Part shown: positions 13,939 through 21,554 of the stretch, piece by piece | Numbering within the stretch: position 1 is the stretch's first letter | Layout of the letters: every line of letters begins with the position of its first letter | Source of the DNA: JAFGED01 sp964551295 | GTDB lineage: Bacteria; Chloroflexota; Anaerolineae; B4-G1 | Direction: 5' to 3' | Assembly (NCBI GenBank): GCA_964551295.1 | Contig: CAZKDJ010000032.1 | Span: forward strand, 1-29,602 | DNA length: 29,602 bases | Translations under genes and position numbers: made by a program | The notes under the pieces: model-generated | Database searches by the model: none | Told to the model about the DNA's origin: nothing | Seen by the model: only the letters and a program-made list of their open reading frames with translations

Positions 13939-16900
13939 ATGACAACTTGCGTACGCGCCATCGAATCGGACAGGCTGCCAATCAAGCCGGACACCGAATC
14001 TGGAGAAAAAGATCCCTTTGACCAGAGATCGCTGCGACGAGCCCTCAAATCATTGGATGATCCCAAAACATTGGGAGACCATCCCTTGGCCAACCTCAAC
14101 ATCGTCAGGGTTCAATGTGAAATCACAGAACAAGGCAACCCGGAGAACCCCATAGTAAGCGGTATTGCTCTACGCAGGATACTGTGCGATGCAGTCGAAT
14201 CCCTCAAACCTAAAGAGGGCAAACCAGATTATTTGTCCAAGCTTTGGCATCCCTATCTCATCCTGACCAAACAATATATCACTTCTGGACGATCCCCCGA
14301 TTACCTGGCGGACTGCATGTGTGTTGGGAGAAGCACGTATTATCTGAAGCAGGAAAAGGCCATCGACCTTCTCGGCGGCGTCCTCAGATACATGGAACAG
14401 CGTTACGTCGGTCAAGGGGAGGCAGAGAGTGCTCCCCGACCTCCATTCATAGCCCCGCCACGCTCTGCACATAGCCTGGTGGGGCGCGACGCTCTGGTGG
14501 GGACCCTTAAACAGCGTCTACTTTCCGACAAGGGGCCGGCCCTGGCAGCCTTGAGCGGTCTGCCAGGGGTGGGCAAGACAGCGCTGGCCCTTGAGCTGGC
14601 GTACGATCTGGATGTGCTGGCACACTTCAAAGACGGCGTTCTCTGGATTGGATTAGGACGGCGTCCGGACGCATTCACCCTTTTGGATACGTGGGGCAGA
14701 GCCCTGGGGCTACCGACACAAGAGATGGCTGAATTGACCACCATTGAGGAGCGCGCTAGGTTGGTTCATCTATCCATCGGCTTGCGCCGAATCCTCCTGA
14801 TCATCGACGATGCCTGGCAGGCGGAGGCTGCGTTGACTTTTAAGCTGGGCGGTCCTAACTGCGCTCACCTGCTAACTACGCGCATCCCGGAGATTGCATC
14901 GGCATTTTGTGGCGACGCAGCTATCGCCGTTCAAGAGCTAGATGAAGAGGACGGCCTGACACTGTTGAGACAGATAGCGCCAAAAGCTGTAGAAACCGAG
15001 CGAGCACAGGCGCGAGCCCTAGTACGAGCCGTAGGAGGGCTACCACTGGCTCTCACGTTAATGGGCAGCTATCTGAAAAAAGAATCCCTGCACAGGCAGT
15101 CGCGCCGATTACGTCAGGCCATGGAACGACTGCATCAAGCCAAAATCAGGTTACAGATCTCACAGCCACGGTCACCCCTGGGACGGCGCCCTGACATCCC
15201 GGCAGATATACCCGTTTCATTGGAGACGGTCATCAGGATCAGCGACGAAGCGATAGATGAAAAGGCACAGGACACATTGCAGGCGCTGTCGATGTTCCCT
15301 CCAAAGCCCAACAGTTTCTCAGAAGAAAGCGCCTTGGTCGTTGCTAACACTTTGCCGGAGACTCTGGATGTCTTGCTCGACCACGGTTTACTAGAGAACG
15401 GTGGTGAGGGACGCTACGCGCTACACCAGGCCATCGCAGACTATGCACGTATGAGGCTCGCCGAGCAAGCCGATTTTTGGAAAGCCGCGTGCGAACGCAT
15501 GGTTTCATATTTCGTCCACTATGCAGAATCCCATCAAAAAGACTATGCTGCGCTCAAGCCGGAGAGTGAGAACATCCTGGCAGCGCTGCAGGTCGCTCTC
15601 GAGAGGGAAAACTGGTCGGAATTCGTGCAAGGTGTCAATGCATTCTACAGTTTCCTAGAGGCCAAGGGGCTGTATGAGCTAGCCCAGACGCTCCTGATTC
15701 AAGCAGAACATGCCATCCGGCCGATGGACGACATCCCCAATCTGGTAATGACCCTACGCAACTTGGGAGAAGTGACCCAGCAGCTAGGTAATTACACACA
15801 GGCCGAAGCATATCTACAGGACGGTTTGCGCCTGGCACGAGAAACCGGGGACCATACCAACATCATCCCGTTCTCAGAGAACCTGGGCAAGGTTGCCTTC
15901 AACTGCGGCGATTATGCCAGGGCAGAGGCACATTACCGTGAAGGGTTGACTTTTGTACAGCAAACCAAAGATCGAGAGAGCCACGCCTCTCTCTTGGAGA
16001 ACCTAGGCCGAGTAGCGGGCTGCCGCGGGAACTATGATCTCATGGAAACCCTTTTCAGTAAGAGCATGACCCTGGCCCGTGAGAGCAACAATTATGCAAG
16101 AAGATGCTCCCTACTGACCAACCTGGGCCTGGTAGCAACTAGCAAGGGAAACAGGCCTTATGCAGAGATGTATTTGCAAGAAGGCCTATCTCTAGCCCGG
16201 AGAAGTGATGACCTACCCGTCCTCGGCGCGATGTTGATCAATCTGGGAATCGTCGAGCTTTACCAGGGCAAGAACTGGGCCAAGGCAGCGGCACTCGTCA
16301 AAGAAAGCCTAGCGCTGTATCAAAAGATGCAACATCACGAAAAGGTCAGATATATGATGAGCTTTTCAAGCGCGTATATCGACCATGGCCAGTTTTTACT
16401 TCCACGAGTAGAGTTGCAAAAGAGCCTAGCCTTGAGTCATAGGGCAAAATCCTTTCACAGCGTTCGCAATCAGCTTATCAATCAAAGCCCTTCGCCCGAC
16501 GTCCAGGAGGCTATCACACTGGCCATCACGATGGCTCGTACAGCCCTCTGCCTGGCTCGTGAGATCGGTCATCGTGAGAGAATCGGCATATACCTGGCAG
16601 GCCTGGGGATGTTGGAGCTAAACTTTGGGGATCAAGCCCTGGCAGAGGAATATCTGAAGGAGAGTCTGGCGATAGCCCGCGAGATCAATAATCGTCAGAG
16701 GATAGGCACGCTGCTGGCCTGCGTGGGAGCAGTGGCGATCAATGCTGGGGATTTTGAGCAGGCTGAAATAAGCTTGCAAGAAGGCGTGTCCCAGGCGCTC
16801 GAAAACGGAGAGCAAGCAAGGGTATCCCTGGCATTAGCATATCTGGGGGTCGTAGCCGTTGGCCACAGGGATTACGAGCAGGCGGAGTCCCACATAGAAA

Positions 16901-17373
16901 AGAGCCTGAACATAGCTCGCGAAATCGGGCTTTGGCTGGACGTCCATTCACTACAATCGAGCCTGGCAGCCATATGCCTGAAACGGGGTCATCTCGACCA
17001 GGCGGAACAGTACCTACGGGAGGGTTTGCCAACAACACAAGAGACACGACCCCCAAACCCGTTAGCGGAACTGGACAACACAGTCTATCTCGTTGGATGG
17101 GGAGATCTCTGCCTTGAAAGAGGCCACCTTGGTTTGGCATCCGAGGCTTTTCATAGAGTCTTGGAGGCAACGGGGTGGGAAACCTTATCTCGAGATATCG
17201 CCGCCGCCAAAGACCTGAGTGCTATTGCCCTATACGGCCTGGCACAGGTGGCGGCGGAAAAGGGCGACATCGCCAGCGCTGTGCAACTAGGGCAAGATTG
17301 TCTGGACGTTTTCCAATCCTTGGGGTCCCACAGAGCAGACGAAGTTGTAGAGTGGCTAGACGCATTCCTGTAG
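13939..17373 (+). CDS. STAND ATPase: HTH-like domain, NB-ARC and TPR repeats
   Basis: A 1144-residue signalling ATPase. Residues 30-155 form a helical N-terminal domain with a helix-turn-helix-like end (CVGRSTYYLKQEKAI, 128-142), seen ahead of NB-ARC modules in other bacteria. Residues 178-380 are NB-ARC: P-loop GLPGVGKT at 207-214, Walker B ILLIIDD at 285-291, LLTTR at 311-315 and GGLPLAL at 366-372. From about residue 590 to the end there are some 12 TPR-type repeats (for example LRNLGEVTQQLGNYTQAEAY). Such proteins oligomerise when the TPR sensor binds a ligand. The role may be transcriptional control of the neighbouring eCIS genes, through the HTH, or phage defence; the sequence does not decide. 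Start at 13939 chosen for its GGGGGA site and promoter position; an in-frame TTG extension to 13876 would lie inside the promoter. Confidence 0.88.
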   Translation: MTTCVRAIESDRLPIKPDTESGEKDPFDQRSLRRALKSLDDPKTLGDHPLANLNIVRVQCEITEQGNPENPIVSGIALRRILCDAVESLKPKEGKPDYLSKLWHPYLILTKQYITSGRSPDYLADCMCVGRSTYYLKQEKAIDLLGGVLRYMEQRYVGQGEAESAPRPPFIAPPRSAHSLVGRDALVGTLKQRLLSDKGPALAALSGLPGVGKTALALELAYDLDVLAHFKDGVLWIGLGRRPDAFTLLDTWGRALGLPTQEMAELTTIEERARLVHLSIGLRRILLIIDDAWQAEAALTFKLGGPNCAHLLTTRIPEIASAFCGDAAIAVQELDEEDGLTLLRQIAPKAVETERAQARALVRAVGGLPLALTLMGSYLKKESLHRQSRRLRQAMERLHQAKIRLQISQPRSPLGRRPDIPADIPVSLETVIRISDEAIDEKAQDTLQALSMFPPKPNSFSEESALVVANTLPETLDVLLDHGLLENGGEGRYALHQAIADYARMRLAEQADFWKAACERMVSYFVHYAESHQKDYAALKPESENILAALQVALERENWSEFVQGVNAFYSFLEAKGLYELAQTLLIQAEHAIRPMDDIPNLVMTLRNLGEVTQQLGNYTQAEAYLQDGLRLARETGDHTNIIPFSENLGKVAFNCGDYARAEAHYREGLTFVQQTKDRESHASLLENLGRVAGCRGNYDLMETLFSKSMTLARESNNYARRCSLLTNLGLVATSKGNRPYAEMYLQEGLSLARRSDDLPVLGAMLINLGIVELYQGKNWAKAAALVKESLALYQKMQHHEKVRYMMSFSSAYIDHGQFLLPRVELQKSLALSHRAKSFHSVRNQLINQSPSPDVQEAITLAITMARTALCLAREIGHRERIGIYLAGLGMLELNFGDQALAEEYLKESLAIAREINNRQRIGTLLACVGAVAINAGDFEQAEISLQEGVSQALENGEQARVSLALAYLGVVAVGHRDYEQAESHIEKSLNIAREIGLWLDVHSLQSSLAAICLKRGHLDQAEQYLREGLPTTQETRPPNPLAELDNTVYLVGWGDLCLERGHLGLASEAFHRVLEATGWETLSRDIAAAKDLSAIALYGLAQVAAEKGDIASAVQLGQDCLDVFQSLGSHRADEVVEWLDAFL

Positions 17374-17505
17374 AAGTAACACGCGACTGGATCAGCCGAG
17401 CGAACCTCAATCTGCCATCACGAGCAGCACAGCCCGAGCCGGCCAATAAACCTGCAAAAAGACCGGGAAAATCATACCTGGCAGAAAAACGTAGAGATAC
17501 CGAAG

Positions 17506-17994
17506 TCAACCATCCAAAGCCCGAGGGAGTTTCTCTGTACCCCTGTCAGACTGGACACGCCACAGCCAACCCAGGAGCAACAGCGTCCCACCCAGGGCCA
17601 ATACGACAAAGACTCCGCTCGCATCGCCGCCGCTTTCGGGCAGCAAGCCACCCGTCCCGCCTTCAGCATCAGCAGGAACTGGCGTGAACGCCGATACTTT
17701 TCGTACGGCTGCGGTGGGCGTTGGCGTGGGAACATCGGTGGGAATCGTCAGAGACTCTCGATAAGGTAACCAAGCGGCCGTAGCACGCCGCACAGGCTCG
17801 AGTTGAGCGCCGAGAACACAACACAGACACGAGAGCAGAATAGCGGTGAGGAGAATGCCTAAAGGAAATCCCCGTTTTCTGCCCCCGGTGAGGCTGCCAT
17901 GCCCTCGGCCGGACACCTTTTTCCCACAGAAGAGACAGAGATCGGCTTTCCTGCTGACTTTTCTTCCACAATTTTTACACGCGACATCTCCCAT
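17506..17994 (-). CDS. Membrane protein with N-terminal zinc ribbon and LPESGG-type C-terminus
   Basis: A 162-residue protein. Cys6, Cys9, Cys20 and Cys23 (CKNCG and CLFCG) form a zinc ribbon that should lie in the cytoplasm. A membrane helix spans about 43-62 (FPLGILLTAILLSCLCCVLG). A Pro/Thr-rich loop (VPTPTPTAAVRK) lies outside. LPESGG at 118-123 is followed by a second membrane helix (about 127-146) and a charged tail, which resembles a sortase sorting signal, although an LPxSG form is unusual. The ATG is preceded by GAGGAAAT, 36 bp after the AAA+ ATPase gene, so the two share an operon. A membrane anchor or sensor for the injection system is a possible role, not shown by sequence. Confidence 0.7.
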   Translation of the reverse strand: MGDVACKNCGRKVSRKADLCLFCGKKVSGRGHGSLTGGRKRGFPLGILLTAILLSCLCCVLGAQLEPVRRATAAWLPYRESLTIPTDVPTPTPTAAVRKVSAFTPVPADAEGGTGGLLPESGGDASGVFVVLALGGTLLLLGWLWRVQSDRGTEKLPRALDG

Positions 17995-18029
17995 ATTTCC
18001 TCTCTTTGCCCAAGACCCTGTGCATCACC

Positions 18030-20189
18030 TCATCCAAAGGTCAAATCATCCTCGTCCACCAAGCGTCCCATTTTCTGGAGTTCACGACGCGTACTGTGAA
18101 AGAAATGCTTCATTGTCAGCAAGCCACCGTCCGCAGCAGCCAGGAAAGTGGCATTGACAATGACATTGCGGATGTTGCCTCCGGCCAGCTTGAAGCGACG
18201 CGCCAGCAAGGACAGGTCGATGTCGGAAGAGCAAGGTACATTTGATGGGAAAAGCGTTTCCCAGATGCGAAGACGATCCTCTTCCTCTGGAAAAGGAAAA
18301 TCGACTGCAAACTGGAGACGGCGAGTAAAGGCCTCATCCAAGTTGGCGCGCAAGTTGGTAGCCAAGATGGTCACGCCATCATAGACCTCCATGCGCTGCA
18401 AGAGATAACTGATTTCGATATTGGCGTAACGGTCGTGGGCATCCTTGACTTCGGAGCGCTTTCCGAACAGGGCGTCAGCCTCGTCAAAGAACAGAATGGC
18501 ATTGCTGCTTTGCGCTTCACTGAATATCCGCTCCAAGTTCTTTTCGGTTTCGCCGATGTACTTGCTAACTACCGTAGAAAGATCAATTTTGTACAGATCC
18601 AGTCCCAACTGACCGGCGATGACCTCTGCCGCCATCGTTTTACCGGTGCCCGGAGGACCGGCAAAGAGCACTGTGACGCCAGAACTAGCTGCGAGCTTGT
18701 CGGCGATCCCCCACTCCTCCAGCACCTTGGGTCTTTCACGCACCGTGTCGACGATCTCGTTGAGAAGTCCGAGCTGATCCTTGGGCAGAATGATGTCCTC
18801 CCAGGTATAACGGGGCTCGATCTTGCGTGCCAGACCCGCAAGATGTGGATTCGAGTGCAGGCGAGCGGCGGCAAACAAGTCCGACAGCTGAATCGCGTCG
18901 TCACGCCGGCCGGCCGCAATGTCCTGGGCTGTGGCCACCGCGTCACGGATCTGACCGGCGGTGAGAATGAACTGTCCCGCTAAAGCGTCCAAATCCAGGT
19001 CCGGTTGCACCTGTACCCGATTTGCAAAGTGGCGCCACAGGTCTCTTCGCTGTGGGTAGGTTGGAACCGGAAACTCGGTCCAAAGCAGATTGCGGCTTCG
19101 AGCTACACCTCGTGCCAGCCACGATTTTTCCCCGGCTACTATAACCAGGTGCGGGTAAGTGAGCAGTTCGGCAAGCAGACTCGAGGAGGGACTACCGTCC
19201 ACCAAGCAGGCGTCCCACTCCACAAGAAAGGGAATAGCCCCAACGAGGCGGGCATCACGCAACGCAAGCACCACAGCACTGTACAGAGACTGATCCGCAG
19301 CAACTACGGACCGCAAGTTCACCGACAAGAGAGGGCGTTTTGCATTCACCGCGACAAGCCTGGCAGCCGCCTGCTGCGCAGCTTTATCGGGGCCGTAGAA
19401 AACCAACAAGGGTTCCTGTTCGATAACCCATTCTATGTCTGGCCACGAAACACCCGCCAGCAGGCGATCCTCCTCGGTTTCCTGTGGCGGAAGCAACAGA
19501 GTGTGCGGTCGCAATTCCTCGTGAGGCTGATACCCACCCAGAAGCCACGTGGCGACAGCCACATCGGGACGCAGCATGTGCCCCAACAGCGGCGCGTTGC
19601 CTCCCTCACCTGAATTCGGCACTAATTCGAGGAGACGGTTCTTGAATAACCGGGCGTCATCGGCAAAGTATGCAAGATACCTAAGTCGACCCGGTCCTGG
19701 CTCGCTCAACAAGTCCAATACCAGATTGATGCTGGCTTGTTTCCTAGTTACATCGTCTTGTAGGTAGCCATAGAGGCCTTCGTAGCGCAGGTCGAGGAAA
19801 GGCGCAAAACTGATCAGCAGGACGTCCAGTTCAAAACGGTCAAGGCCAAAGACGTCTACCAGGTGTTGCAGGCGCGTAAGCCGACCCTGTCGAAGGGCCA
19901 TTTCCACCAGACCACTGGCTTGTTGCTCCGCTACAGATTGTGCTCGTGAGAAGGATTGTTCTTCCTCGGGGGAAAGGGTAACTGTTTGCCCCCAACTGGT
20001 ACCGAATGGCCGATCCAGCAACTCGACAGCCTGTGCATCTGAAAGATAGAGCCCACGAAACTCATCGGAAGGTGTCTGGCCCGCGAGCTGCCATCGACGG
20101 ACCTCGCGACCAATTCTGGCGTCAATTCGTCTCAGCTCGGCTTGCAGATATTGAAGGCCGATATCAGCATCATCAAACGCGGCTACCAT
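18030..20189 (-). CDS. eCIS AAA+ ATPase (Afp15/Pvc15-like)
   Basis: A 719-residue protein with the tandem architecture of eCIS ATPases. Residues 1-220 form the N-terminal helical region (GLVEMALRQGRLTRLQHLVD). Residues about 255-430 are a first, degenerate ATPase domain whose P-loop is replaced by FYGPDKAAQQ. Residues 460-700 form an active AAA+ module with Walker A GPPGTGKT (511-518), Walker B ILFFDEAD (565-572), sensor LATN (609-612) and arginine residues in FTRRLQ (621-626). In Afp and PVC this ATPase is needed for particle assembly. I chose the ATG at 20189 because AGGAG precedes it at the right distance; the frame stays open to 20417 but without support. It is encoded apart from the structural operon, as is common in eCIS loci outside Proteobacteria. 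Confidence 0.92.
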   Translation of the reverse strand: MVAAFDDADIGLQYLQAELRRIDARIGREVRRWQLAGQTPSDEFRGLYLSDAQAVELLDRPFGTSWGQTVTLSPEEEQSFSRAQSVAEQQASGLVEMALRQGRLTRLQHLVDVFGLDRFELDVLLISFAPFLDLRYEGLYGYLQDDVTRKQASINLVLDLLSEPGPGRLRYLAYFADDARLFKNRLLELVPNSGEGGNAPLLGHMLRPDVAVATWLLGGYQPHEELRPHTLLLPPQETEEDRLLAGVSWPDIEWVIEQEPLLVFYGPDKAAQQAAARLVAVNAKRPLLSVNLRSVVAADQSLYSAVVLALRDARLVGAIPFLVEWDACLVDGSPSSSLLAELLTYPHLVIVAGEKSWLARGVARSRNLLWTEFPVPTYPQRRDLWRHFANRVQVQPDLDLDALAGQFILTAGQIRDAVATAQDIAAGRRDDAIQLSDLFAAARLHSNPHLAGLARKIEPRYTWEDIILPKDQLGLLNEIVDTVRERPKVLEEWGIADKLAASSGVTVLFAGPPGTGKTMAAEVIAGQLGLDLYKIDLSTVVSKYIGETEKNLERIFSEAQSSNAILFFDEADALFGKRSEVKDAHDRYANIEISYLLQRMEVYDGVTILATNLRANLDEAFTRRLQFAVDFPFPEEEDRLRIWETLFPSNVPCSSDIDLSLLARRFKLAGGNIRNVIVNATFLAAADGGLLTMKHFFHSTRRELQKMGRLVDEDDLTFG

Positions 20190-20285
20190 TAGGCTGCTCC
20201 TCACGCTCACGGGCGAGCAACACCACCCGACCTCTTGGGTTTGAAATGAGGGTTCCAAGCGAACCAAAAGTCTAGGGTATGCGAA

Positions 20286-20314
20286 AGTATACCCCAAGGA
20301 TTCGGAATGTGCAA
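20286..20314 (-). promoter_or_regulatory. Sigma-70 type promoter of the AAA+ ATPase gene
   Basis: On the minus strand TTGCAC (20314-20309), 17-bp spacer, TATACT (20291-20286), about 97 bp before the ATG. The -35 box and spacing are identical to the promoter at 12991-13019, and the G-rich end of the spacer is similar. Confidence 0.65.
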
Positions 20315-20450
20315 GCCCGCGAGTTGACAGATATTGAAGGGGCAGATAACTAATTCTCTCGTCTCCAACTCTGCTTTCGTTGATCAGACTCAGTAGATCC
20401 AAATTCTTGGTGTGCACATGTGCGTGTTGATGAAAATCACCTGCGAAACC

Positions 20451-20517
20451 GTCATTCTGAGCGTAGCGAAGAATCTCCGCCCTGCATTGGGAGACTCCTC
20501 GCTCCGCTCGGAGTGAC
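20451..20517. repeat. REP-like palindromic interspersed repeat
   Basis: Imperfect inverted repeat: left arm 20451-20477 (GTCATTCTGAGCGTAGCGAA and seven more bases), right arm 20491-20517. The arms differ at about six of 27 positions. This type of palindrome, which translates to HSERSEE in one frame, is widespread between genes in several bacterial phyla. It explains the spurious open frames in this stretch. Confidence 0.75.
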
Positions 20518-20559
20518 GAAAATTGGATCTACTGAGACTTGTAGCCATTCTCCCTGATC

Positions 20560-20790
20560 TCGTTTCTTCCTCTTCGTTGCTCTGACGGCGACAGCGGGCT
20601 TCTGTACGGAACTTCCGCGTGCCACCTGTCGGCTGCACCAAAGGCTCCACCGCCTCATCAATCCACCTCGCCCCATCCCCGTTAAGAACCGCCTGTGAGA
20701 TCTGACTCCAATCCCACTGCCGAACAATAGAACCCCTGCGGTCACTTTCTCTAGAATGGCAGCGGGTATCTTCTCAAAAAGTAGGGGCAA
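20560..20790 (-). pseudogene. Internal fragment of ISLre2/UPF0236-like transposase
   Basis: A minus-strand frame reads RRGSIVRQWDWSQISQ, then AVLNGDGARWIDEAVEPL. The NGDGAxWI phrase is the hallmark of the middle of UPF0236/ISLre2 transposases. It is flanked by frame breaks and loses similarity soon after. It lies downstream of the N-terminal fragment at 20816-21205 and is probably from the same dead element. Exact edges are uncertain. Confidence 0.5.
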
Positions 20791-20796
20791 GAGTAA

Positions 20797-20815
20797 GTCG
20801 GATTGCCAATCCGAC
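20797..20815. repeat. Short palindrome between the transposase fragments
   Basis: GTCGGATTG C CAATCCGAC, a perfect 9-bp inverted repeat with a one-base centre, inside TAAG...CTAC. It sits exactly where the transposase N-terminal fragment ends, so it is probably a small repeat inserted at, or causing, the deletion point. Confidence 0.7.
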
Positions 20816-21205
20816 CTACATCCCCCCAAGATATTGAGATGATACGGCAGCGGCCTCCCGAAAAGAAGTGACCGCTGCCAGACTAACTGCGGCCTCTCCG
20901 ACTGAAGGAGTGGCTGCCTGATAGGCCTCCCACTCTAGATGCTCATCCAACAGGAAGCGGTAATCACCCGCGTTGTCCTGATACAGTCGCCGCGAGATGG
21001 TCACCGATCCAAAGCGGCAGACCACGGTCCGTTTCCGGAAACCCACTACCTTCCAGCCCGCAGGAGACTGCTCCAGCAGCCAATCGTCTAGCCTCTTCAG
21101 CAGGCGTGCGGCTTCTTCCTGTAGTGGGGCACACCCTGCTTAGTACAACTTCTCTTCCCAATTCTTCACTGCTGGTGCTTCTTGTGGTGTAACTTGATTT
21201 GTCAT
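20816..21205 (-). pseudogene. N-terminal fragment of ISLre2/UPF0236-like transposase
   Basis: A frame from an ATG at 21205 reads MTNQVTPQEAPAVKNWEEKL, meets a TAA at 21142-21140, and continues in the same frame as LQEEAARLLKRLDDWLLEQ, GFRKRTVVCRFGSVTISRRL, YQDNAGDYRFLLDEHLEWEA and AAVTSFREAAAVSSQYLG. The RRLYxDxxGxYRFLLDE pattern is typical of the N-terminal third of UPF0236/ISLre2 transposases. The frame ends at 20816, far short of the usual 400-500 residues. The in-frame stop and truncation show the element is inactive. Confidence 0.7.
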
Positions 21206-21302
21206 TGGTCTTGTACCTCCGGGTGTTGTCCACATACTAGGATACAAGCCAATGGCTTTCTTTCAACTACCAAATCTGTACAGACACGATGATATGCTTG
21301 GG

Positions 21303-21349
21303 CTTGACAGGTTGTCAAGTTTATGGTACATTTGGACAGGTTGTCCAAA
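21303..21349. promoter_or_regulatory. Two palindromic operators of the uronide operon
   Basis: CTTGACA GGT TGTCAAG (21303-21319) and TTTGGACA GGT TGTCCAAA (21331-21349) are perfect palindromes around the same GGT centre, with centres 29 bp apart. A further AGTGGACAAG half-like site follows. They overlap the promoter ahead of the solute-binding protein gene, so a dimeric repressor (GntR, LacI or IclR type) is likely. The regulator gene is not in the window. Confidence 0.75.
21304..21332 (+). promoter_or_regulatory. Promoter of the uronide uptake operon
   Basis: TTGACA (21304-21309) lies inside the first operator. After a 17-bp spacer comes TACATT (21327-21332), which overlaps the second operator by two bases. 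The leader to the ATG at 21555 is about 215 bp with no gene in it. Confidence 0.6.
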
Positions 21350-21554
21350 TAGTGGACAAGCCTAGGTAAGTGGGTAGAGTTCAATCGATGTTGTACTATC
21401 GAGGCGGAAGGTGTCTTTGCCCCAGACGACACCCACATCGCGACGATATAGGGGAGAAGGGAGGTAGATGAAAGAGGGCGTATGCAAACATGTTTTGACA
21501 CCTTAACCGTTCGGCCCGAAATAGTTCTTTAGCTTGTCTATTAGGAGGATACCA

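Noticed and set aside
20190..20417. N-terminal extension of the AAA+ ATPase frame
   Set aside because: The extension contains the predicted promoter and lacks family character. The ATG at 20189 has a good ribosome-binding site.
20390..20829. Small open frames in the 20.4-20.8 kb gap
   Set aside because: They are made by the REP-like palindrome and transposase debris.
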